DNA of 64,000 nt, taken from the NCBI GenBank assembly GCA_037176725.1, contig JAZBRS010000074.1, positions 66,840,001 to 66,904,000 of the forward strand, given 5' to 3'. The first letter of the stretch is position 1, and every line of letters begins with the position of its first letter. The position numbers were made by a program, and so were the translations under genes. Below, in pieces: positions 12,779 to 24,560 of this stretch. A model generated the notes under the pieces. That model did not search any database. It saw only the letters and a program-made list of their open reading frames with translations, and was not told the origin of the DNA. Source of the DNA: Posidonia oceanica (Eukaryota; Streptophyta; Magnoliopsida; Alismatales; Posidoniaceae).

Positions 12779-15700
12779 CAACCTTTGCGGTCGATGGGTC
12801 CGAAACCTATCCTTTCCGGTCGATAAGTCCGAAACTTATCATCCAACCTTTGCGGTCGATAGGTCCGAAACCTATCCTTTCCGGTCGATAAGTCTGTAAC
12901 GTATCATCCAACCTTTCCGGTCGATAAGTCCGAAACATATCCACAACTTATCATCCAACCTTTGCGGTCGATGGGTCCGAAGCCTATCCATTCTGGTCGA
13001 TAAGTCCGTAACTTATCATCCAACCTATACGGTCGATGGGTCTGAAACCAATCCTTTCCGGTCGATAAGTCCGTAACATATCATCCAACCTTTGCGGTCG
13101 TTGGGTCCGAAAACTATCTTTCCGGTTGATAAGTCCGTAAATTATCATCCAACCTTTGCGGTCGTTGGTCCGAAAACTATCTTTCCGGTTGATAAGTCCG
13201 TAAATTATCATCCAACCTTTGCGGTCGTTGGGTCCGAAACCTATCCATTCCGATCGATAAGTCGGAAACTTATCATCCAACCTTTGCGGTCGATGGGTCC
13301 AAAACCTATCCTTTCCAGTCGATAAGTCCGAAACTTATCATCCATCCGTTGCAGTCGATTGGACCGAAACCTATCCATTCCGGTCGATAAGTCCAAAACA
13401 TATCATCCAACCTTTGCAGTCGATGGGTCCGAAACCTATCCTTTCCGGTCGATAAGTCCGAAACTTATCATCCAAACTTTGCGGTCGATAGGTCCGAAAC
13501 CTATCCTTTCCGGTCGATAAGTCCGTAACTTATCATCCAACCTTTGCGGTCGATAGGTCCGAAACCTATCCTTTCTGGTCGACATATCCATAACTTATCA
13601 TCCAACCTTTGCGGTCGATGGGTCCGTAACCTATCCTTTCCGGTCGATAAATCCGTAACTTATCATCCAACCTTTGCGGTCGATGGGTCCGAAACCTACC
13701 GTTTCAGATCGATAAGTCCGAAACTTAACATCCAAACATTGTGGTCGATAGGTCCGAGACCTATCCTTTTCGGTCGATTAGCCCGAAACTTATCATCCAA
13801 CATTTGCGGTCGATGGGTCCGAAACCAATCATTTCCGGTCGATAAGTCCGAAACTTATCATACAACCTTTGCGGTCGATAGGTCCGAAACCTATCCTTTC
13901 CGGTCGATAAGTCCGTAACTTATCATCCAACCTTTGCGGTCGATGGGTCCGAAACCTATCCTTTCCGGTCGATAAGTCCGTAATTTATCATCCAACCATT
14001 GCGGTCGATGGGTCCGAAAACTATCCTTTCGGGTCGGTATGTCCGTAACTTATCATCCAACCTCAGCGGTCAATGAGTTCGAAACCTATCCTTTCCGGTC
14101 GATAAGTCCGTAACTTATCATCCAACCTTTGCGGTCGATGGGTCCGAAACCCACCCTTTCCGGTCGATAAGTACGAAACTTATCATCCAACCTTTACGGT
14201 CGACGGGTTCAAAACCTATCCTATCCGGTCGATAAGTCCGTAACTTATCATCCAACCGTTGCTGTCGATGTGTCCGAAACCTATCCTTTCCAGTCGATAA
14301 GTCCGAAACTTATCATCCAACCATTGCGGTCGATGGGTCCGAAACCTATCCTTTTCGGTCGATAAGTCCGAAACATATCATCCAACCTTTGTGGTCGATA
14401 GGTCCGAAACCTATCCTTTCCGGTCGATAAGTTTGAAACTTATCATCCATCCATTGCGGTCGATGGGTCCGAAACATATCCTTTCTCGTCGATAAGTCCG
14501 AAACTTATCATACAACCTTTGCGGTCGATGGGTCCGTAACCAATCCTTTCCGGTCGTTATGTCCGAAACTTATCATCCAACTTTTGCGGTCGATAGGTCC
14601 GTAACCTATCCATTCCAGTCGATAGGTCCGAAACCTATCCTTTCCGGTCGATTAGTACGGAACTTATCATCCAACCTATGGGTCGATGGATCTGAAACCT
14701 ATCCTTTCCGGTCGATCAGTCCGAAACTTATCATCCAACCTTTGCAGTCGATAGGTCCGAAACCTATCCTCTCCGGCCGATAAGTCCGTAACTTATCTTC
14801 CAACCTTTGCGGTCGATGGGTCCGAAACCTATCCTTTCCGGTCGATAGGTCCGTAACTTATCATCCAACCATTGCCGTCGATGGGACCGAAACCTATCCT
14901 TTCCGGTCGATAAGTCCGAAACTTATCATCCAACCTTTGCGGTCGATGGGTCCGAAACCTATCCTTTCCGGTCGATAAGTCCGAAACTTATCATCCAACC
15001 TTTGCGGTCGATAGGTCCGAAACCTATCCTTTCCGGTCGATAAGTCCGTAACTTATCATCCAACCCTTGCGGTCGATGGGTCCGAAACCCACCCTTTCCG
15101 GTCGATAAGTCCGAAACATACCATCGAACCATTACGGTCGATGGGTTCAAAACCTATCCTTTCCGGATGACAAGTCCGTAACTTATCATCCAACCGTTGC
15201 TGTCGATGGGTCCGAAACCTATCCTTTCCAGTCGATAAGTCCGAAACCTATCATCCAACCGTTGCTGTCGATGGGTCTGAAACCTATCCTTTTCGGTCGA
15301 TAAGTCCGAAACTTATCATCCAACCTTTGTGGTCGATAGGTCCGAAACCTATCCTTTCCGGTCGATAAGTCTGAAACTTATCGTCCATCCATTGCGGTCG
15401 ATGGGTCCGAAACCTATCATTTCCGGCCGATAAGTCCGAAACTTATCAAACCACCTTCGCGGTCGATAGGTCCGAAACCTATCCTTTCCGGTCGATAAGT
15501 CCGTAACTTATCATCCAACCTTTGCGGTCGATGGGTCCGAAACCTACCCTTTCCGGTCGTTAAGTCCGAAACTTATCATCCAACCTTTGCGGTCGGTAGG
15601 TCCGAAACCTATCCATTCCGGTCGATTAGTTCAAAACTTATCATCCAACATTTGCTGTCGATGGGTCCAAAACCAATCCTTTCCGGTCGATAAGTCCGTA

Positions 15701-18395
15701 ACTTATCATCCATCCTTTGCAATCGATAGGTGCGAAACCTATCCTTTCCAGTCGTTTAGTCCGAAACTTATCATCCAACCTTTGCGGTCGATAGGTCAGA
15801 ATCCTATCCTTTCCGGTCGATTAGTACGAAACTTATCATCCATCCTTTGGGTCGATGGGTCCGAAACCTATCCTTTCCGGTCGATTAGTCCGAAACTTAT
15901 CATCCAGCCTTTGCGGTCGATAGGTCCGAAACCAATCCTCTCCGGTCGATAAGTCCGTAACTTATCATCCAACCTTTGCCGTCGATGGGTCCGAAACCTA
16001 TCCGTTCCGGTCGATAAGTCCGTAACTTATCATCCAACCATTGCGGTCGACGGGTCCGAAGCCTATCCTTTCTGGTCGATAAGTCCGTAACTTATCATCC
16101 AACCTCTGCGGTCGATGGGACCGAAACCTATCCTTTCCGGTCGATAAGTCCGTAACTTATCATCCAACCTTTGCGATCGATGGGTCCAAAACCTATCCTT
16201 TCCGGTCGATAAGTCCGTAATTTATCATCCAACCTTTGCGGTCGATGGGTCCGAAACCTATCCTTTCCAGTCGATAAGTCTGAAACTTATCATCCATCCA
16301 TTGCGGTCGAAGGGTCCGAATCCTATCCTTTCCGGTCGATAAGTCCGTAACTATTCACACAACCATCGCGGTCGATAGGTCCGAAACCTATCCTTTCCGG
16401 TCGATAAGTCCGTAATTTGTCGTCCAACCTTTGCGGTCGATGGGTACGAAACCAATCCTTTCAGGTCGTTATGTCCGAAACTTATCATCCAACTTTTGCG
16501 GTCGATAGGTCCGAAACCTATCCATTCCGGTCGATAGGTCCGAAACCTATCCTTTCCGGTCGATTAGTACGGAACTTATCATCCAACCTATGGGTCGATG
16601 GATCGGAAACCTATCCTTTCCGGTCGATCAGCCCGAAACTTATCATCCAACCTTTGCAGTCGATAGGTCCGAAACCTATCCCCTCCGGTCGATAAGTCCG
16701 TAACTTATCTTCCAACCTTTGCGGTCGATGGGTCCCAAACCTATCCTTTCCGGTCGATAAGTCCATAACTTATCATCCAACCTTTGCAGTCGTTGGGACC
16801 GAAACCTATCCTTTCCGGTCGATAAGTCCGAAACTAATCATCCAACCTTTGCGGTTGATGGGTCCGAAACCTATCTTATCCGGTCGATAAGTCCGAACCT
16901 TATCATCCAACCTTTGCGGTCGATAGGTCCGAAACCTATCCATTCCGGTCGATAAGTCCGTAACTTATCATCCAACCTTTGCGGTCGATGGGTTCGAAAC
17001 CCACCCTTTCCGGTCGATAAGTCCGAAACTTATCATCGAACCTTTACGGTCGATGGGTTCAAAACCTATCCTTTCCGGACGATAAGTCCGTAACTTATCC
17101 TCCAACTGTTGCTGTCGATGGGTCCGAAACCTATCCTTTCCAGTTGATAAGTCCGAAACTTATCATCCAACCGTTGCTGTCGATGGGTCAGAAACCTATC
17201 CTTTTCGGTCGATAAGTCCGAAACTTATCATCCAACCTTTGTGGTCGATAGGTCCGAAACCTATCCTTTCCGGTCGATAAGTCTGAAACTTATCGTCCAT
17301 CCATTGCGGTCGATGGGTCCGAAACCTATCCTTTTCGGCTGATAAGTCCGAAACTTATCAAACCACCTTCGCGGTCGATAGGTCCGAAACCTATCCTTTC
17401 CGGTCGATAAGTCCATAACTTATCATCCAACCTTTGCGGTCGATGGGTCCGAAACCTACCCTCTCCGGTCGTTAAGTCCGAAACTTATCATCCAACCATT
17501 GCGGTCGATAGGTCCGAAACCTATCCATTCCGGTCGATTAGTCCAAAACTTATCATCCAACATTTGTGGTCGATGGGTCCAAAACCAATCCTTTCCGGTC
17601 GATAAGTCCGTAACTTCTTATCCATCCTTTGCAGTCGATAGGTCCGAAACCTATCCATTCCAGTCGTAAAGTCCGAAACTTATCATCCAACCTTTGCGGT
17701 CGATGGGTCCGAAACCTATCCTTTCCGGTCGATAAGTCCGAAACTTATCACCCAACCTTTGCGGTCGATAGGTCTGAAACCAATCCTTTCCGGTCGATTA
17801 GTCCGAAACTTATCATCCAACCTTTGGGTCGATGGGTCCGAAACCTATCCTTTCCGGTCGATATGTCCGAAACTTACCATCCAGCCTTTGCGGTCGATAG
17901 GTCCGCAACCAATCCTCTCCGGTCGATAAGTCCGTAACTTATCATCCAACCTTTGCGGTCGATGGGTCCGAAACCTATCCGTTCCGGTCGATAAGTCCGT
18001 AACTTATCATCCAACCAATGCGGTCGATGGGTTCGAAGCCTATCCTTTCTGGTCGATAAGTCCGTAACTTATCATCCAACCACTGCGGTCGATGGGACCG
18101 AAACCAATCCTTTCCGGTCGATAAGTCCGTAACTTATCATCCAACCTATGCGGTCGATGGGTCCGAAACCTATCCTTTCCGGTCGATAAGTCCGTAATCT
18201 ATCATCCAACCATTGCGGTCGATGGGTCCGAAAACTATCCTTCCGGTCGATAAGTCCGTAACTTATCATCCAACCTCTGCGGTCAATGAGTTCGAAACCT
18301 ATCCTTTCCGGTCGATAAGTCCGTAACTTATCATCCAACCTTTGCGGTCGATGGGTCCGAAACCCACCCTTTCCGGTCGATAAGTCCGAAACTTA
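12779..18395. repeat. About 5.6-kb satellite segment duplicated across the retrotransposon
   Basis: Matches 47725-53340 at a constant shift of about 34,945 bp, seen at 13092/48038, 14559/49504, 14959/49904, 15587/50532 and 16417/51362. Removing the 28,093-bp element and its 5-bp target duplication leaves about 6,848 bp, which is the block spacing before the insertion. The first part is also the second copy of the 3,934-bp duplication. Confidence 0.8.
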
Positions 18396-18549
18396 TCATC
18401 CAACCTTTACGGTCGATGGGTTCAAAACCTATCCATTCCGGTCGATAAGTCCGTAACTTTTCATCCAACCGTTGCTGTCGATGGGTCCGAAACCTATCCT
18501 TTCCTGTCGATAGGTCCGAAACTTATCATCCAACCATTGCTGTCGATGG

Positions 18550-18554
18550 GTCCG
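18550..18554. other. Target-site duplication, left copy (GTCCG)
   Basis: GTCCG directly precedes the TGTAGC terminus of the left LTR and is repeated directly after the CAACA terminus of the right LTR. The satellite reads through correctly once the element and one copy are removed (GATGG-GTCCG-AAACC). Five bases is the usual Ty3/gypsy duplication length. Confidence 0.93.
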
Positions 18555-19204
18555 TGTAGCGATCCCGATCGGAACCAGGCTCGCTATTTAGCGGCGATTG
18601 GGATCCGAGGAAGAGGCTCAACTCGAAAAACACTTAAAATCGAGGATAAAAAGGAAAAGATAAGACAAATCAGAGTCGCCACCACGTCTATTAACGGAAG
18701 ACGAGGAAAACCGGGGTAATGCGTGAATTAACGCGCAAAACCGAGCGATAAATGCAAAGCAAAGCAATGCAAAGGGAAACAAATGCAAACAAATGCAAAA
18801 GAGATGACTCTAGCCTAGGATAAGGGCGGTACGGTCATTGCGGGCCAAAAGACAGGGTAAGGACTCCTGTTACGTGCGGGGAAGGTATTAGGCACCCCCG
18901 ACACACCCGAAAATCGGTCTTTCTAGGCTTACGCTCGCATACGCAGAAAGATGCAGAATTGAATGCCTATGTGCCTATGAGTGCTTAAGTGAATGCTCGA
19001 GGAGTGCTCTAAGTGGGAAGAAACGATGCAAGGAAGTAAACGTGCTCTCTAAGTGCTCAGCTGTGCTGTCTGTGTTCCGAACCAGGCGTAACCTAGCTCG
19101 TGAGAACTCCAGGCAGTAAGCATCACAGCCCTATATGCAAATGCAAGCGAGAAAACGAAACAGCGAGAAAACCATGCAATGCAATCGACATGCAAGGGGA
19201 AAAC

Positions 19205-19500
19205 GGCGCAAAACTCGCAAAACGAGGCGAGGAACGAGAAAGGCACGCAAAACGATGCAAAGAAGCGAAACCGGCATGCGAAACAAGCGAGAAAGCGAGA
19301 CAACACGCAAAACGAGACAAGAAAACAGGAAACTACTCAAAACGAGACGAGAAATCAGAAAGGTACGCAAAACGGAGCGAGAGAAAGAAACCGGCACATG
19401 AAACGAACGAGAAGGCAAGACAGTGCGCAAAACGAGACAAGAAAACAGATGGGTACGCAAAACGGAGCGAAAACGAGGGCGGGCAAGCGAAACGGTGCCA
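19205..19500. repeat. 30-bp-period A-rich tandem repeat in the left LTR
   Basis: The word GCAAAACGAGACAAGAAAAC and its variants recur every 30 bp (near 19307, 19337, 19367, 19427 and 19457), about ten diverged units. Since 30 is divisible by three, frames stay open and give 90-180-codon Lys/Arg/Glu-rich peptides with a ten-residue period on the plus strand, and Leu/Ser/Arg/Phe-rich ones on the minus strand. I treat these as repeat artefacts. Confidence 0.8.
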
Positions 19501-21222
19501 AAACAGCGAAGCAAAAACCTCGAAAAAAGCCATGCAAATGCGAGGATGCAGAGAGAGATTGAAAGGGGGCGAAGGGGAGGCAAGACAACGTGTGTATAAG
19601 AACAAACGCTGTTTAGGACTGCTCAGAGTAGGTGTGAAGACCTACTGAGGAGAGAAGGGACAAATGGAGGGATTATCACCTTCTTGCGGCTGTTTCCCAC
19701 TAGACCATTCCACGATGTGTCTCGCATGCTGCCCAAAGCTCGCGATGCGATCGGATCGTGGAAAGAGGGGAAGAAAGTCACATTAAGGGGTAAATCCAGG
19801 GAAAACACAACGCAAAACACACAGGAATACGCGAAACGGAGATTGGGAGGTACAGGCAGAAAGGGGAAGTCCTATTCTACATGCTCAAAGAGACAAAAAG
19901 CAAAAACGAGGAAAACTGTGCAAATGCCATGCAAATGAATGCAATGCAGGGGTTCAGGAGGACATACCTGAAAATCCGGGAGCCTGATCTGAAATCTGTC
20001 TGGTCTATGCTGAAGAGCGCTTCGCTGCGGTCGCCTGGGCAGCTCATTTGAGAAGATCCAACGGCCGGAGTGGAAGATATCGCAGCTCCAAGGCAGAAGG
20101 GCCAGAACAGGAGAGAAGAACAGATCTAGGTGTTCAGGAGGTCCTAGGGATGTGCAAAAAGGTCCTCCCAAGTGAAAGGGAGCTAGAAGTGCTTAGTGTG
20201 TGCAAGAAGATGCCAAAATGCAAGACTAAATGAGTGCAGGATGCATGCAAAAGCAAGAAAAGTAAAGAGAAGTAATTTGGGAAAAACCAGGAGTTCAGAA
20301 AGCATTTTGGAAAAGAAGAGGGGCCAAAAGTGCAAATTTTCCAGAAAACAGGGTTCCACAGGAGAAGACTTTGAAAACAGGGGAAGACAGGGGTCTATTT
20401 GGCAAAAAACTAGGCTCAGAAAGGTGTTTTGAAAAGAAGGTATGTTTTGGAAGAGATTTTGAAACCAAAAGGGGGCAGAGTGCAATTTTGAAAAAATCTA
20501 GGGTCTAAAATGCAAATTTTCCAGAAAACAAGGTCCTGGGGAGTCTGGGGGTACTAGTGGAAGGTCTGTATGAAATTTGGTGGGCATAGGGGCTAAAATG
20601 CAACCTAGGGGCAAAATGGTCTTTTCACATGATTTTTTAAAACATGCAGGGACCTAGGTGTGATTTTCAAATCATGCAGGGGCTAAAAATGCAATTTAGT
20701 ATGGAAAATATGCTCTGAAAATTAAATGACAGGACCACAGTGCGATTTCTGGAAAACATGGGGTTAAAAATGCAATTTAATAAGCTAAAATGGATGCAGC
20801 ACAGTTACTGTCCATTTAAAATGGACCTAACTGCAAATATGCTAAAGCAGAGGGGCTAATATGCAATGCATCAACTAGAAATAAAAATCAGAACCTAAGT
20901 TTCTACAGTGCATGGACTTAAATGCAAAAATGGGAAAATGCAGGGACTTGGAATGCAATGCAGTATGGTAAAATATGAGTAAATAAATGAACTGATTAAA
21001 TGCAGGACCTAAATGCAAAAACTGAGAACAGGAGGACTAAACTACAAAAAATTAAAGCAGCACAGCACAGTAAAAGGATTTACTTGCAAATATTGAAAAA
21101 CATAAACAGATCGCGCAATTTAGCAAAGTATTTAAATAAGAACTAAGCAGAATAAATGAAATAAGGACCGGATTGCAAAAATAAAAAAACTTAAGACAGA
21201 TATGCAATATTCACCCTAAAAC

Positions 21223-21230
21223 TATATAAA
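21223..21230 (-). promoter_or_regulatory. Candidate TATA element in the left LTR
   Basis: CTATATAAAC on the plus strand reads GTTTATATAG on the minus strand, so TATA-like words exist in both directions. It lies next to a perfect hairpin (21246-21278) and at the change from AT-rich to GC-rich LTR sequence. The placement is compatible with a promoter, but there is no transcript evidence and other AT-rich sites exist. Tentative. Confidence 0.2.
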
Positions 21231-21245
21231 CTGAAAAATAAAGAC

Positions 21246-21278
21246 ACAGTATTGATCGTCGACGGCGACGATCACTGT
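21246..21278. other. Bulged inverted repeat in the left LTR
   Basis: ACAGT, a 3-nt bulge, GATCGTCG, loop ACGG, then CGACGATC and ACTGT: an 8-bp plus 5-bp stem. It sits about 16 bp from the TATA-like word and at the start of the GC-rich LTR segment. Its role is unknown; a protein-binding palindrome or an RNA hairpin are both possible. Confidence 0.75.
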
Positions 21279-24200
21279 AGCACGAAGCTTCCAGAGTTCG
21301 TGCCGCCGACGGGGGGGGGCTGAGGATGCGCAGTCGAACGGAGGAGGTGCTCCCGGAGTCGGCGGAGACAGGGCGGCAATCGGTGGAGGACGACGCTGTC
21401 TGGAACATGCCGGAGCGTTCGCCGGAGCTCTATAGAAGGTCTGGAGCTCGGTCCGGCCGTTCGACGCAGCGAAGCTGCGCTCTGAAGACCGGAGGAGACT
21501 CCTGACGTCCGTGCGGAGCTCCGGGGATCACCGGGATGGCGTTCCGTTGGCTGGAGCGCCGCGAAGACCGGAGGACGTTGCCGGAGAAGATGACCGGACC
21601 GGCGAGCGGAAACGGAGCAGGAGGGCCGGAAAAGCTAGTCTAAAGGGCGGGGAAGCGAGAGGAAAAGAAAAGGAAGCTAACGGAAGCAAAATTTACCTCT
21701 TTCCACGTCTGAGTTGTTCCCCCGACGTCAGTGGTTCCAGAGCCGGTCGGCGGAGGTCGTTCGGTCACAGCGGGCGTCGTCCGTCGCTCGCGAAGGTTGG
21801 AGCGGCTTCTGAATGTTCCTCCGGTGCTTCCCAGATGGTCAGACGGAAGCTTCGCAGCTCGGGTGATGGTTCGACTGATTTGGGTTCACAGGTTGCTGCC
21901 GGAGGTCGGGGAGGGGTGTTGCTGCTCGTCGGCTTGGATGGAGCGCTCTGGGAGATTGCTGGGACGCTGGTGATGGAGTTCGGATGCTCTGGAATGGATT
22001 CTAGTGTGAGTAGATAGGGAATGGAGGTCCGGGTTGATTTCTGACAGAAGCAAGGCCAAGTGTTTGTAGTGGGTTTTAAGGTCTGTGGTGGACGAGAAGG
22101 TCTGATGGCCGGGGCTTTGGAAAGGTGGATGTGTGGTGAACTTCTGGGTAGAATTTGGGAGAAGGTGGTGGGCTAGAGTGGAGGAAATTGCAAAGGGAAG
22201 GTGTTGCGTTGCAGTTGGCTTCAGGTGATGTTTCAGGGCAGGTTAGGTGGTGGAATGGCTGGGGAACGATGTTGGGGAATGACTGAGTTTCTGGGTGAAT
22301 TTGGGGAAGGAATTGGGAGAAGGATGAAGGCCGGGAAGGGTGTTGGTCAGCTGGAAATAGAAGAAGGGGTTTTGCTGAAGGTTTCGGCAGGGAAAGGGAA
22401 AGGAATTGGGTGGAGGAGGCTGAGGGATTGGAGTCTCTCTCCGGGACGCAGAGGTGACTCCCAAACCACTCTCTCTGGCCACTCTCTCTTCTGGAAGTGG
22501 AGGAGACAGAGGAGAAAAGGGATGAGTTGCAGGTGGGAGAATTGTGAAGGAAAAGGCTCTCTGGAATTGGATTCAACTCTGGGTTCCTCTCTGAGTTCGC
22601 TCTAAAGCTGAAGGTTGTTCGCTCCCGGTTCTGCACTGAAGGTCTCGACTCTTCTGGATTGAAGGAGGATCGAAGGATTATATCTGGGGAGCGGAGGCTG
22701 CTGGCGCGCGGGGGAACTTTCAAATTCGGCCGGCGGCCACTGCAGCAGAGAGGACTGAGGCGACCGGCTCCGGAAAAGCTGCTGAGACGGGGAGACGGCG
22801 AGCTGCTGTAGAATGAAGTGACGGAGCTTCGAATTTAAAAGGAGGAGGGAATCCTGTTGCTGCAGCTTCGCGGGAGAAACGGCCGGAGAAAAACGCAGAG
22901 GAAGATTGAGGAAGAAGAAGGGTGGGGAAGGCCGGACTGTGGGCCGAGAGGAAAAAAAACGAAGAAATAAAAGGAAAAAGGAAACGGGCTGAATTGAGCC
23001 CAGTAAAGAAAAGAAAGAATAAAAAAGAAACGTAAGAGAGAAGGAGGGGATAGAATGGGGAAATAAAATAGGTAAAAATAAACTAAAAAATAAATAAAAA
23101 TATTAGAGGAGTTGTACTGTAGATTAGGATTTTAATTAAGATTTTTAATGGTTATTTTGAGTTGATTAATGTGTTTTGGGCTTGATTAGGGTTTTAGGAC
23201 TTTGGTTTTGTTCTTAATTGGTTTTCACTTGTTTAAACGTTTGTTAATCCCTTTTTAAATTATTTTAAAAATTTCATTTCTTTTGTTGGACACTTAGGAT
23301 ATTAATTAGGATTTTTTAGGATTTATTTTCCTATTAATCAGGGTTGGTTTTATGTTTTCAAGTTGTAGTCTTCTTAGGGTTTTTCCTTCTTAAATCTTTT
23401 AAGTTATGTTTGGATTTTTATTTATTGGTTTTTTCTTGAAGTTTTTAGTTGGATTTTTTCTGGTTTGATAGGGTGTTTTTGAGCTTTTCAGATGTGTTTT
23501 CTTTTCTTTTTTTTTTTTAATTAAGTTTTTACTTGTTTTTCTTATGTTCGTTAGGTTAAGTCTTTTGCCTTTCTTAATTACTTGTTCTAGTATTTGATTT
23601 TTTAATTCTTCTTTTTAGGGTTTGTTTTTTAATTCTTCAGATGGGGTTTTTATCTTGGGTGGGTTTTGATTTTATTTTAGTTTTTTTCCTTGATTTTTCA
23701 GTGTTTTCTTTTGATTTGTTTTGCATTTTTTAGTTTGCATGTTTAGTTTTCTTTTTAGCTTGCTTAAGTTAAGTTTAAGTTGTTAATTGCTTGTTTAACA
23801 TTTTTTTAATTGTTTTTCTTTGGGTACTGATTTGTTTGTTTTATGTTTTGAGATTTTACAGATTTTTATGGGTTTTTGTGGATTTTGCAAAAGGGAGAAA
23901 AGGAAAAGAGAAGGAGAAAAAAAAATGGAAAAAGGAGAGAGATAAAAGGGAAAAAGATAGGTTGGAGGAAAACGATTTTTAAAAATTCAGAAAAAGTGTT
24001 AAAAATAAAGTAAAAATAGGGATAAGATAGAGGAAGGATAGAGGCACAGAGGGGGCCCACAGCCAGACCAGAAAAAGGATCAGAAAGGGATGAAAAGAGA
24101 GATGATAATCAGGAGAGAGAGAGGAGAGAGAAAATGATAATCCCGGAGAGAGAAAAGGATAATTTGGGTGAAAGAGGGTCCTAATGGTCTTAGAATGGAG

Positions 24201-24560
24201 TGAAGATTGGTGGGTGGGTAGGCTGGGGTTTGAAGTCTTGGGTCTGAAATTTTGGTTTGATTCTAAGGAGGTTTTGGAGGGGTTTCAAGGCATAGAAAAA
24301 GGGTAGTTTCACCTAAGTTTTCTAGGGTTTTTGGGAATGGGTCAGGCTTGGAAAATCCTAGGTTTTTGGGTAGGTTTGTTGAGTGGATAGTGGTGGGTTT
24401 TCCTATGAATTTTGGTTAGGTTCAGAGGTTGGGAAGGGGGGTAAAGGTTTAGGCCAAAACGGGCTGATTTTGAAGGGTTGAGAGGAGGGTTAGGGTTAGG
24501 GTTTGGTTGGGGTTTGATCCAGCAATCAACCAGAGGGCTCCAAGGGTCCAGGCCTGCCAA

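Larger units (their letters stand above)
1..18549. repeat. 65-bp satellite DNA array, left block
   Basis: Uninterrupted tandem array of a 65-bp monomer running off the left window edge. Each monomer is a 29-bp sub-repeat (GGTCGATGGGTCCGAAACC core, ending TTTCC) followed by a 36-bp sub-repeat (GGTCGATAAGTCC core, ending CATCCAACCTTTGC). The two share their first half, so the monomer looks like an old dimer with a 7-bp length difference. Point variants and 1-bp indels (for example CCTATGGGTCG in place of CCTTTGCGGTCG) mark individual monomers, and some places have extra 29-bp units in a row. Short open frames occur on both strands. They are by-products of a stop-poor repeat whose 65-bp length shifts frame every unit; none has gene-like composition. 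No host gene is visible. Confidence 0.97.

Noticed and set aside
252..18338. Many 60-124-codon open frames on both strands of the satellite
   Set aside because: They repeat the same peptide words (GPKPILSGR on one strand, RPERIGFGPIDRKG on the other) because the monomer is poor in stop codons. They occur in several frames and on both strands and have no start context or independent conservation.
19100..19648. 182-codon Lys/Arg-rich plus-strand frame and overlapping frames in both LTRs
   Set aside because: Explained by the 30-bp-period A-rich repeat, which keeps all frames open and gives a ten-residue periodicity.
21511..22017. 168-codon plus-strand frame in the GC-rich LTR part
   Set aside because: Antisense to the element, low complexity, probably an effect of GC-rich composition.
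22076..22723. 215-codon minus-strand frame in both LTRs (also 44147-44794)
   Set aside because: Ser/Pro-rich with no recognisable domain. Presence in both LTRs is due to LTR duplication and is not independent evidence. It has one amino-acid difference between copies. Kept only as a possibility.
24487..24504. Telomere-like TTAGGGTTAGGG in the LTR
   Set aside because: Only about two and a half units, too short to indicate a telomeric tract. The same word is in the other LTR.
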